Source: Amycolatopsis umgeniensis (GTDB lineage: Bacteria > Actinomycetota > Actinomycetes > Mycobacteriales > Pseudonocardiaceae). Taken from it: a stretch of DNA of 64,000 nt. How positions within the stretch are numbered: position 1 is the stretch's first letter; every line of letters begins with the position of its first letter. The notes under the pieces were generated by a model, which made no database searches, had not been told where the DNA came from, and saw only the letters and a program-made list of their open reading frames with translations. Where the stretch lies: positions 9,114,001 through 9,178,000 of the forward strand of contig NZ_JACHMX010000001.1 in the NCBI RefSeq assembly GCF_014205155.1. The letters are read 5' to 3'. This document shows positions 55,101-61,880 of the stretch, piece by piece. Position numbers and translations under genes: made by a program.

Positions 55101-55150
55101 GTGATTCCGGTCCGTGCCCGGTACGCGAGCAGCGCTTTTCCCAAGGTCAT
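52133..55150 (-). CDS. AfsR/SARP-family regulator with XRE, NB-ARC and TPR domains
   Basis: A 1005-residue multidomain regulator. Order: XRE HTH (about 3-60, ITQDELARRAGISVRTLRDIE), OmpR-like winged helix (about 68-162), bacterial transcriptional activator domain BTAD (about 168-312), NB-ARC ATPase (about 340-600) with P-loop TGSAGVGKTA (367-376) and VLLVLDNV Walker B, then tetratricopeptide repeats to the end. Such proteins activate secondary-metabolite or developmental genes. No biosynthetic cluster directly adjoins. It is divergent from a winged-helix regulator, with small secreted proteins downstream. Confidence 0.93.
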   Translation of the reverse strand: MTLGKALLAYRARTGITQDELARRAGISVRTLRDIEHEVVVRPHSRSVRKLVQTTGLSAVEIDSGAALRIDVLGPMIVHDGPRRIDVGAPMLRRLLGLLALRANEPVSRSEIVDFLWGEDIPATYRNLVHTYASRIRRLLRTSGDEPQPLERGGTGYRLTLTAGQTDVLDFLLRVADAAALHEAGRLEASEGEYEKALSLWRGPVLADLGPEIQQHPAVVALTQRRMVVTLAHADLAFAHGRHHSALPGLRDVAETEPLHEGINARIILALAATGQRQAAVRLFHELSVKLRESFGVDPGTELRAAYLHCLEPGRATPPRTGNFRAPEQLPPDSTTFMGRAAQLAELDAFLSASDHTRRAARVVVITGSAGVGKTALAIHWAHRVSGRFPDGQLYYNLHGFSDSVTRTAGDALTAFLTGLGVTSTAVPLDVEARAALLRSLLADREVLLVLDNVTGPEQVLPVLPANSRSVVVVTSRNDLSALGLHADARSIELDVLGPREAVTLLARLLNRSPDTPALSALSDLCARLPLALRIVAANLASRTHDSLDDYVTALRAGNRLAGLAVGPGGGAAVQTAFELSYATLGPESACLFRLLGLVPSADVSIAALAALAGDTVADTVKLVDRLVGAHLVQRRTSDRYQVHDLLRLYAAQLCAEVDSEDDRALAWRRLSEYYLRTAMVLTEQAYPGMLRLCSLPETEGPGGEVHVMPADWLAAERGNLAATVLHAAEHGPRELSWQITDVLRGYLWRNYDLATWRSMAEAALTAAQREGNKSAEAAMHYSLGASHRSSGQHPLAAKRHLRRAERMFQDLDMPEGQAAALDCLGTVLHHTGSAQRALAVLERSVELCRKAGFTIGLAKALCTLGFIAADLGLAELARERLLEALALSEELADKHLEALALHNLSQILHHTSRYEEAMDGFHRALTIRTEIGDTEGIAATLGAIGHLSNSTGKKSTAHRYWRESLAVFDRLGHPDAESIRPLLGRRGFASLPPEPRPATISAQP

Positions 55151-55358
55151 GACGCCCCCCAGCGTTGGTTTCTGCCGACCGGTCTCCAAAATACCGTGTC
55201 CGGCTGACGAGTTTCCGCTGTTTATCCGGTCGACGACGATTTCTGCCGGTCTTCTCCCGTTTCCCCCGCTCAGAGGGGTGGTCCAGGTCAAGAAACGCGT
55301 CAGGTTCCGGGACGGTGTCGTGCCTAGGCTGGTTCGGCGAACAGATGGGGGTGATCTT

Positions 55359-56321
55359 TTGCTGCGCATTCATTTTTCGTCGGCCGACGTGCTCGGACTG
55401 CGGGTTTCGGCCGCTCCCGATCCGTTGTGGGAGCTTCTGCTGAGCCTCCACGCGGCGCAAACGGTCGGCATCAGCGGCGCACTCCGGGCGTGGCGGACGG
55501 CGGTGCGCGGAAAACTCGCGCCGTCGGCCGCCTTGCTGTGGCCCTTGGCGCGGCCGCAAGGCTACTCACCGGATTTCTTGACCCCGACGGCTGGTGAGAA
55601 AGGCTTCGATGCAGGTCTGGACCAACTGCTGGCCACTTCGAGGCCACGGCTCCGAGCCGACCTTGCGCTCTTGGCACGTCCCACGTCCTGGACGACTGAT
55701 CTCGCCGATGGCCGGAGCGAAGCCCTCCACCGGCTGGGAGACGCCCTCGAGGCGTACCACGCTGTCGCCATCGAACCGTTCTGGGACGTCATCCTGCGCG
55801 TGGCCGGCGCGGACCGCGAGCGAAGGGCGGCGACCGCGATCGCCGAAGGTGCCGGAACGATGCTCACGACCTTGCACCCTGACGTTCGCTGGGACGATAG
55901 TGTCCTGGAAGTCGCCTATCCCGTCGATCAGGACGTTCACCTGGACGGGCAGGGCCTCACCCTGGTGCCCTCGTTCTTCTGCCGGCCAGGGCCCATCACC
56001 CTGTTGCGGCAGAACGAACAGCCGATTCTCGTCTATCCCGTCGACCGGGACCTCGAGTCCTTGGCCACCGTCGGCCACGCGCGGTTCGGGCAGGGGCTCA
56101 CAGCGCTGCTGGGCAGGACCAGGGCACGCGTGCTGCACGCCATCGCGGCGGCGGCCCCGGTCACCACGTCGGATCTCGCGCGGGAGGTCGGGGTCTCCGT
56201 GGCCGGTATCAGTCAGCACACGTCGGTGCTCCGGGACGCCGGGCTCATCACCACGGTCCGGGACCGCGGCTTCGCGCGGCACCGGGTTTCACCGCGCGGT
56301 GAGGCGTTGCTGAGCGGGTAG
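55359..56321 (+). CDS. winged-helix transcriptional regulator (ArsR-like, DUF5937-type)
   Basis: The 320-residue protein carries its HTH at the C-terminus (about residues 240-315: LLGRTRARVLHAIAAAAPVTTSDLAREVGVSVAGISQHTSVLRDAGLITTVRD). The N-terminal two thirds are a helical/alpha-beta sensor region. The start is TTG 55359, preceded by a G-rich ribosome site, because no ATG or GTG is in frame nearby. It is divergent from the SARP-type regulator, so cross-regulation is plausible. Confidence 0.82.
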   Translation: MLRIHFSSADVLGLRVSAAPDPLWELLLSLHAAQTVGISGALRAWRTAVRGKLAPSAALLWPLARPQGYSPDFLTPTAGEKGFDAGLDQLLATSRPRLRADLALLARPTSWTTDLADGRSEALHRLGDALEAYHAVAIEPFWDVILRVAGADRERRAATAIAEGAGTMLTTLHPDVRWDDSVLEVAYPVDQDVHLDGQGLTLVPSFFCRPGPITLLRQNEQPILVYPVDRDLESLATVGHARFGQGLTALLGRTRARVLHAIAAAAPVTTSDLAREVGVSVAGISQHTSVLRDAGLITTVRDRGFARHRVSPRGEALLSG

Positions 56322-56359
56322 GTTCCGGTTTCGATCCCGGCCGCGCGCGCCTGGGTACG

Positions 56360-56677
56360 TCAGCAGGCCTTGACGACGACCGAGTGTGCCTTGCCGCCGA
56401 GGTCGAGGATCTTCACGTTCCGGTTACCCGCTGGCACGCGAACCTGATAAGTGCCGGGGTCGACCGGATAGCCGAAGTAACTGCCCGCCGGGGCCGCCCC
56501 GGTGCCCGCGATCATCGAGCCATTGGTGCGGTGGATCGTGGTCGGGACCGCTGCGCCGCAGTTGTTGGAGATGTAGATCTTGCCCTTGGTCGCGGCTGAG
56601 GCGGAACCCGCGCCGACGGTGGCGATGACCATACCCGCGGTGGCAAGAACGGTGAGAACGCGCCGGGTGGCCGTCAT
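56360..56677 (-). CDS. small secreted protein
   Basis: The 105-residue product has a signal peptide (about residues 1-29, ending ASA-A) and a 75-residue mature domain with two cysteines (NNCGAAV and a C-terminal KAC), Gly- and Val-rich and probably beta-structured. AGGAG precedes ATG 56677. No family name can be given; it joins two other small secreted proteins near the SARP regulator. Confidence 0.72.
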   Translation of the reverse strand: MTATRRVLTVLATAGMVIATVGAGSASAATKGKIYISNNCGAAVPTTIHRTNGSMIAGTGAAPAGSYFGYPVDPGTYQVRVPAGNRNVKILDLGGKAHSVVVKAC

Positions 56678-56764
56678 TGTGCTCCTCTGGGGTGCTTGTG
56701 GGGATCGGCTACAAGATATCCACAAGCACGTTCACGCACTGTCGGTCGAACAGACCACATCGCC

Positions 56765-57295
56765 TCAGCCGGTCGACGGGCGCATGACATCGAGCAGCGG
56801 CGGGTTCGTGTTCTCGAGGTGGTCCAGAAGCGCGGCGACACCGTCGTTCGCGGTGGATCGGGCGACCTCGTCGCTGGTGAGCGGGATCAGGGTCATCAGC
56901 TCGGCCAGGACTTCCCGGTCGGCCCCGAAGACCACATCGAAATCTTCGAGGTAGGGGTGACCGCCGACCAGCATGCCGGTGATGGCCGTGCGCGCGAGCA
57001 GCGGCTGCTCGTTCCGGATCACCTGCCCGTTGACGACCCCGTGGCCACTTTCCTGCACGATCCCTAGAGCGGCCTGCACGAGGAACAGCGCCGCTCCGTC
57101 CTGGCCGGCCTGGACGGAGCACACGAGTTCTTGTGGGTACACCGCCGCGATCGGCTGGCTGGACAGGCCGTGGGTGGCGAAACTGACGTACTCCGGGCGT
57201 TCGTGCCGCCAGATCTCGACGTCGCCGATTTCATTTTCGAGTACCCCGCCGCCGAGGTAGCGGGTGAGGTGGTCGGCGAGGGCCTGATCGGTCAT
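56765..57295 (-). CDS. SUFU-domain protein
   Basis: The 176-residue protein resembles bacterial Suppressor-of-fused domain proteins (VEIWRHERPEYVSFATHGLSSQPI, YPQELVCSV, DEVARSTANDGVAALLDHLEN). In bacteria SUFU-like proteins often serve as immunity or regulatory partners in polymorphic toxin systems. It lies 37 bases after the EspG gene on the same strand, suggesting co-transcription in an ESX-related setting. Confidence 0.72.
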   Translation of the reverse strand: MTDQALADHLTRYLGGGVLENEIGDVEIWRHERPEYVSFATHGLSSQPIAAVYPQELVCSVQAGQDGAALFLVQAALGIVQESGHGVVNGQVIRNEQPLLARTAITGMLVGGHPYLEDFDVVFGADREVLAELMTLIPLTSDEVARSTANDGVAALLDHLENTNPPLLDVMRPSTG

Positions 57296-57332
57296 GGGCG
57301 CGGTAACTCCGTCAGTTGGCGGGGGATGCGGA

Positions 57333-58142
57333 TCACGATAGATGGCTGTACGCACCTGTATCGCGTGCAGGTCGGCTCTCGATGAAGTCGCCGTCTGCGA
57401 GCCCTCCGATCCACGCCTTCAACGTTGCATCGTCGGCAGGCATCAGCGTGGCCGATCCGTAGCTCCGCACGACGACGTAGCGGCCATCGACACTGTCCAC
57501 AACGGACAGCGGGCGGATGGTTGTCAGTTCTTTCCCTGCGACTCCCGCTCGCGCCGCACTCGCCTGGCCGATCGCCTTCGCCCTCGACAGAACGCGCAGG
57601 AACCACTCGGCGCCCTCAGGGGCCACCCCGTGCTCGATCAAAGATCGCTTCCCGATACTGAGCAGCCCCGACCGCCGCCAAGCCCGGCCCGACCGGATGA
57701 AGGCGAGTTCGTTCACGCGGAGGGGCCGCCCGACGCCCGGCCGGGAGTCGGGCAGTGCCTCCAGCATGCCTTCCGCCATCCTCGTGGCGTTCATCCATCC
57801 CAGTTCCACGGTCTCGTTGCGCGCTATCACCCGAAGCGCCCGGCCGCTGGGCTGCGGGAAACAGCCGACCGCCACCCGCCCGGCGGAGTCGCTGTAGCTC
57901 AAGGACAGCGCGAGGTCGCGGTCGTCCATCGCCCGCAAAGCCTGCACCAGGTCGCCGTCGAGATTGTTCGCGTCTCCGAGGCTGTTGGACGTCAGCCATC
58001 GATGTGCGCGATCACGACATTCTTGTCGCTCCGCGTCATCGCTGCCGTGGCGGCGGACCACGAGAGGCGACGGCATGGGCCCGAGGCCGAGCCGTTCCCA
58101 CACCACGTCGTAGACGAGTTCAGGAAGGGTGGGCAGCGTCAT
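57333..58142 (-). CDS. ESX secretion-associated protein EspG
   Basis: A 269-residue EspG-family protein, a cytosolic chaperone for ESX/type VII secretion substrates of PE/PPE type in mycobacteria. The N-terminal LPTLPELVYDVVWERLGLGPMPSPL and the beta-rich middle are characteristic of the family in Pseudonocardiaceae. ATG 58142 is used; GTG two codons upstream is possible. No ESX machinery or PPE gene is in the window, so the partners are elsewhere. Confidence 0.82.
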   Translation of the reverse strand: MTLPTLPELVYDVVWERLGLGPMPSPLVVRRHGSDDAERQECRDRAHRWLTSNSLGDANNLDGDLVQALRAMDDRDLALSLSYSDSAGRVAVGCFPQPSGRALRVIARNETVELGWMNATRMAEGMLEALPDSRPGVGRPLRVNELAFIRSGRAWRRSGLLSIGKRSLIEHGVAPEGAEWFLRVLSRAKAIGQASAARAGVAGKELTTIRPLSVVDSVDGRYVVVRSYGSATLMPADDATLKAWIGGLADGDFIESRPARDTGAYSHLS

Positions 58143-58396
58143 CGTCACCGGACTGCGGATCATCTCGGCACTCCCGCTCGCCAGCTGGTTCGCAGCACGT
58201 TCTCCGGACACGGTCGCCGGTGATGATTCGTGTCGGTCAGAATTTCAGCCTCCCGAAATCGATGCGGCCGGTATCGCGCTGCGAAACGTCACCAGCGCGC
58301 CGACACGTTGACCGTATACGTGATGGTCACGTCGGTGGTGGAATCCGTCGGGGCAGCCATTGTGCAACCGCGAGTGAATCGGGTACTTGAAGGCTG

Positions 58397-58666
58397 TCAG
58401 CGTCGCCGGGTGGGAGTACGGCGTGGAGTCGTCGTGCGCTTCGCGGTCGTCGTGGAGCGATGAGTCGTGGTCCGCGTCGTCTCCGGCGTCAGCTGGGTCG
58501 TGGTGGTCTCCGGCGGTGACGACGTCTTCAGGGAACCGGTCGGCACCGTCGTCGGGGCCTGCGGGGTCGTCGCGGGCACCACCTGGCCGGCTCCCGACCC
58601 GCCCCCGGCGCACGCGCCGAGCAGCACACCCGCGGCCACGACCAGGCCACAGCACCACACTCGCAT
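58397..58666 (-). CDS. small Thr-rich lipoprotein
   Basis: The 89-residue product has a lipoprotein signal peptide with lipobox LLGAC (cysteine near residue 19), then a Gly-rich start and a low-complexity Thr/Pro-rich region ending in a basic tail (RTTTPRRTPTRRR). It is a surface lipoprotein with no evident enzymatic domain, and would be a substrate for Lnt in the window. Confidence 0.62.
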   Translation of the reverse strand: MRVWCCGLVVAAGVLLGACAGGGSGAGQVVPATTPQAPTTVPTGSLKTSSPPETTTTQLTPETTRTTTHRSTTTAKRTTTPRRTPTRRR

Positions 58667-58853
58667 GGCCGGGGACCTTAACAGCCGTCTCTCCCCCGGC
58701 GGGCGGTTACTGACGGATCTCCCCCACGCGCGTGGGAGGACCTCTACGACGGGTTTCGTGCCGTCACGACCGAGAGGCGGTCGTGAGTGGTAGCGACGGT
58801 TCTACTGAGGGGAAGGGCAAACGTGTCTTGGTCGCGGATGGTCTGTGACGATG

Positions 58854-58906
58854 TCGCGAAAGCCACTTTCGGGACATCAGACGTCCCGAAAGTGGCTTTC
58901 GCGACG
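58854..58906. repeat. 23-bp perfect hairpin
   Basis: Arms 58854-58876 and 58884-58906 are perfectly complementary with a 7-base loop. The arms hold GAAAGCCACTTTCG and its complement. They are nearly palindromic themselves, so several alternative folds are possible. Confidence 0.85.
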
Positions 58907-58948
58907 CCCGAGCCGACACGCAGGCAAATGACCTGCGGAGGGAGACAC

Positions 58949-59001
58949 GTTGCGAAAGCCTCTTTCGCAACCTTCAGGGTTGCGAAAGAGGCTTTCGCAA
59001 C
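58949..59001. repeat. 24-bp perfect hairpin
   Basis: Arms 58949-58972 and 58978-59001 are perfectly complementary with a 5-base loop. Each arm contains GAAAG and CTTTC blocks and is nearly self-complementary. It shares its word structure with the repeats at 58854 and 14013. Confidence 0.85.
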
Positions 59002-59281
59002 CCCACCCACGTCTCGGACACCAGAGAGTGCCAATACGCCACCTTTTGCCCTACCCCTCACTAACTGGCCGTTGGGCCGCCGATCAGGACGAAGGCCGCC
59101 CAGGCCGCGGTCCACAACGGTTCGTTCCCGTCTTTGGCCGCGGGTTTCGTTCGTACCGGTTCTTGAGCCCTAGCTCGCTTGGCCGGGTCCTCGCCGACCG
59201 ATTCGCGGATCTTGACGCCGGACCAGGCGAAAGAGTACGAGGCGGCGCTGAACGGCTGACCTCGACCGCCACATAGATGCC

Positions 59282-60466
59282 TTAGCCCCAGGTGGCCCGT
59301 TGACCTGCTGCTCGAGGCAGTACCCAGGTGTGGGTGCCGTCCGGTTCGTCGAGCCAGAGCCGGTGGGTTCCATCGTCGGTCACGGTGACACCGAATCGAT
59401 CCCAGCCGGGCTCGCCGAGGTTCTGCCACTGGCTGCGGCTCTTCTCGTATTCGTCCCAGATCCGGGTGGCGCCGTGCTGGCGCACGTCGCGTCTGTCGTT
59501 CGTGGCGTTCATCGCGACTGCGCACCAGGAACCTTCGCTCGCGGTGAACACGGCCCACTGGTGTGCCCCGGTGTCGGTGAGGCCGCGGTAGCCGAATGTC
59601 AGTTGCGAGGGCATGCGGGATTGGGCAAGCAGCCAGGGGATCAGGGATTCCCAGGGGTGCGGGGACAGTGAGGTGGTGGAGTGGGCGCCGTCCGCCGGCG
59701 TGAAGCTGATGTGCCGGTCCGGCGGTGCGCAATCGGTGTCCCTGATCGCCATGAACCCGGCCCAGCGCGGCAGGAACCTTCCTTCGAGGCGGTCGGCATG
59801 GCGTGTGAGCAGGACGAGGTTGCCGGCATGCACGCTTCGTTTGAGGTCGGCCAGGATGAGTCCGCCTTCACGGACCTGTTCGGCCCAGGCCCACGGGATC
59901 GTCGGCACGGAGCAGGTCGCGATGATCCGGTCGAATGGAGCGTGACCGGGCAGGCCTGCGCCACCGTGAGCGGCCACGAGCGTGGGGCGCAATCCGAGTT
60001 CGTGCAGGCGCGTGCGGGCTGTGGCGACCAGGTCGGCGCCGATGTCGACTGAGCAGACCTGGTCGTCGCCGAGGCGGCGGGTGAGGAGCCCTGCGTTGTA
60101 TCCGGTTCCGGTGCCTATCTCGAGCACGCGGTGGGAGTCCTCTAGATCGAGTGCTTCGAGCATTCTGATCATGAGGCCGGGTTTGGTCGATGAGGACACC
60201 GTGACCTGGCTACCCCGTGGGGTCGTGGCGAGTGCGGTGATCAGCGGCTGGTTGCGATACACCTGGTCGAGCCAGTCGGGTGACTCGGCGCCGGTCTCGC
60301 TCCACCGGCCGTCGCGCTGCTGGGTGTGGAAGCGCGGAACGAACACGTGCCGGGGGACGGTCTCGATCGCGGCACGCCACTGCGGTGACCGCAGGACCCC
60401 TTCGGTGGCGAGTTCGTCGGCCAGCCGATGGGCAAGAGTTCGCCATGGCGGGGTGGTCGCCGTCAT
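59282..60466 (-). CDS. graspetide-associated PIMT-type methyltransferase
   Basis: A 394-residue enzyme whose first 210 residues match protein-L-isoaspartate O-methyltransferases: TVSSSTKPGLMIRMLEAL, the SAM motif VLEIGTGTGYNAGLLTRRLG and the C-terminal half a long extension typical of RiPP cluster members. In fuscimiditide-type graspetides such enzymes methylate an aspartate in the modified precursor and so drive aspartimide formation; that is known from the family, and its action here is inferred. ATG 60466 overlaps the stop of the ATP-grasp gene (ATGA), ensuring co-translation. Confidence 0.88.
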   Translation of the reverse strand: MTATTPPWRTLAHRLADELATEGVLRSPQWRAAIETVPRHVFVPRFHTQQRDGRWSETGAESPDWLDQVYRNQPLITALATTPRGSQVTVSSSTKPGLMIRMLEALDLEDSHRVLEIGTGTGYNAGLLTRRLGDDQVCSVDIGADLVATARTRLHELGLRPTLVAAHGGAGLPGHAPFDRIIATCSVPTIPWAWAEQVREGGLILADLKRSVHAGNLVLLTRHADRLEGRFLPRWAGFMAIRDTDCAPPDRHISFTPADGAHSTTSLSPHPWESLIPWLLAQSRMPSQLTFGYRGLTDTGAHQWAVFTASEGSWCAVAMNATNDRRDVRQHGATRIWDEYEKSRSQWQNLGEPGWDRFGVTVTDDGTHRLWLDEPDGTHTWVLPRAAGQRATWG

Positions 60467-61419
60467 GACGTTTCTCCTTGAGTCAGCAGGTCGGCGATGG
60501 TGTCGGTGATCGGTGCGGCGATGGCGTCTTCAATCCACCCATACTGGCCTCCGGCGTTGCATTCGAGGAAGACCCATTCCCCGTCCGGACGGATGACGAA
60601 GTCGAACGCTCCGTATGCCAGACCGAAAGCTCGGCAGTAGCGGAGGATTCCGCCGGCGATGGTTTCCGGTGGCTCCAGCCGCCGGTAGCGCAGGTTCAGG
60701 TAGTCGTTGCGGTAGTCGAGATAGGTCTTCGGAGTCCGGGCGTAGATCCCTGCAGCGAAAACGTGCTCACCCACCACAATGACCCTGGCCTCGTGGGCTT
60801 TCGGGATCCAGCGTTGGAACTGGTGTGCGGCGACCTCCAGACCACGCAGGTCCGCCACGGTGTCGGCGGTGACCCGGTCGGTGAGGGTGGTTTTGCGGCC
60901 GCCGTCCTCGATGACCGCGGCCGCACCGAACGCCTTGGTGATCGTCTCGCCACCGTCGACGAACTCGTGCACTGACGTCCGAACGCTGGTGACGAGGGTG
61001 TCGGCCACAGACAGCCCGCACTGGACGGCGGTGGTGAGCTGCACGGGTTTGTAGGCGGCGTCGGCGTTACGAGACGGGTGGTTGATCCACCGCACGGCAA
61101 GCGAAGTGAGCACACCGCCAAGACCGAGTTTGGTCTCACTCATCGCCCAGTTCCGCTCGGTCGCCGACAGTTCGGCGGGGAAGGTGAATGCCGAGGGGCT
61201 GCGATACCACACCGAACGCAACCCCTCGAGCGCGATCGTCCGGCTGTGAGCGGACAGAGTCCCCATCCATCGCCCGTTCCGCAACCGCGCGTCGATGGTG
61301 CAGTACCTCGGAAACCAGGCGGTGTCGACGCGCGCGACTGGTGTGCCGCGCCGCTCCAAGGCCGCCACCATGCGGTCGGCGGTGAAGTCTCGTTCCGAAG
61401 CGAGGATGAGGACCGTCAT
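60463..61419 (-). CDS. ATP-grasp graspetide maturase
   Basis: The 318-residue ATP-grasp ligase belongs to the ribosomal-peptide maturases that install side-chain omega-ester or amide links between Ser/Thr/Lys and Asp/Glu. The N-terminal part recognises the leader (VLILASERDFTADRMVAALERRG). The nucleotide-binding core includes ITKAFGAAAV, RWIPKAHEARVIVVG, AYGAFDFVIRPDG and the family's terminal signature VFLECNAGGQYGWIE. Its ATG overlaps the last base of the precursor stop. With the precursor and methyltransferase it forms a three-gene operon. Confidence 0.93.
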   Translation of the reverse strand: MTVLILASERDFTADRMVAALERRGTPVARVDTAWFPRYCTIDARLRNGRWMGTLSAHSRTIALEGLRSVWYRSPSAFTFPAELSATERNWAMSETKLGLGGVLTSLAVRWINHPSRNADAAYKPVQLTTAVQCGLSVADTLVTSVRTSVHEFVDGGETITKAFGAAAVIEDGGRKTTLTDRVTADTVADLRGLEVAAHQFQRWIPKAHEARVIVVGEHVFAAGIYARTPKTYLDYRNDYLNLRYRRLEPPETIAGGILRYCRAFGLAYGAFDFVIRPDGEWVFLECNAGGQYGWIEDAIAAPITDTIADLLTQGETS

Positions 61420-61748
61420 CAGTCGTTGTCCCAGTCTTCGGAGCTGGGCCCGTCCTCACCGTCGACGGTCGAGGTCGTGTCCGCGGATGGGTCACCCATG
61501 ATCGGAGACTCGATCACCGGCCGTCCCGCGACGTCGACCGCCTTCTGCTGAACCGGGTCGTAGCTCCAGGGTGGGAGCACGCGGCCGGGCCCGGCCGCGC
61601 GGGCCCGGCGCAATCCCCACGGTCGCATCCCGGCCGGCGACGGGAGGTCGTCCCGTCGCGCGGTGAAGCTCGTGCCGTCCAGAGCGAACTGCGCGCTGGA
61701 CGGCGCAAGGGGATCGGCCACCGCAACCTCGATATTTGCCACAGTCAT
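61419..61748 (-). CDS. graspetide precursor peptide
   Basis: A 109-residue precursor. It has the leader signature of ATP-grasp-modified RiPPs, GMRPWGLRRARA (residues 40-51), then WSYDPVQQKAVDVAGRPVIE (61-80). The C-terminal tail (about 84-109) is the likely core: a TTST block (91-94), VDGEDGPSSEDWDND (95-109), giving Ser/Thr donors and many Asp/Glu acceptors. Asp-Gly at 96-97 and 99-100 and Asp-Asn at 107-108 are possible aspartimide sites. The ring pattern cannot be told from sequence. GGAAAAGGAG lies just before the ATG. Confidence 0.92.
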   Translation of the reverse strand: MTVANIEVAVADPLAPSSAQFALDGTSFTARRDDLPSPAGMRPWGLRRARAAGPGRVLPPWSYDPVQQKAVDVAGRPVIESPIMGDPSADTTSTVDGEDGPSSEDWDND

Positions 61749-61774
61749 CTCCTTTTCCTTTCTCCAGGGGTTAT

Positions 61775-61788
61775 TTGCCGTAGGGCAA
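61775..61788. promoter_or_regulatory. candidate operator in graspetide promoter region
   Basis: TTGCC-GTAG-GGCAA is a small inverted repeat 27 bases upstream of the precursor start, in the 132-base gap shared with the divergent XRE-deformylase gene. It is a plausible binding site for that XRE domain; this rests on symmetry and position only. Confidence 0.4.
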
Positions 61789-61880
61789 GTCCACCGCGAA
61801 CCACAGGTGTGCCGCTAGGCTGAGCGGCGACTCACGGTGTGTTCACGCACACTCACGGTTCATCGATGGCGGAGGCGGCG

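Larger units (their letters stand above)
58667..59281. other. intergenic region with two long perfect hairpins
   Basis: About 615 bases with no convincing gene. Open frames here are broken up by the two long hairpins at 58854-58906 and 58949-59001 and have no recognisable motifs. Confidence 0.65.

Noticed and set aside
52133-55150. SARP regulator as marker of a polyketide or NRPS cluster
   Set aside because: No PKS, NRPS or tailoring genes adjoin it; the only natural-product locus seen is the graspetide cluster about 4 kb away with its own putative regulator.
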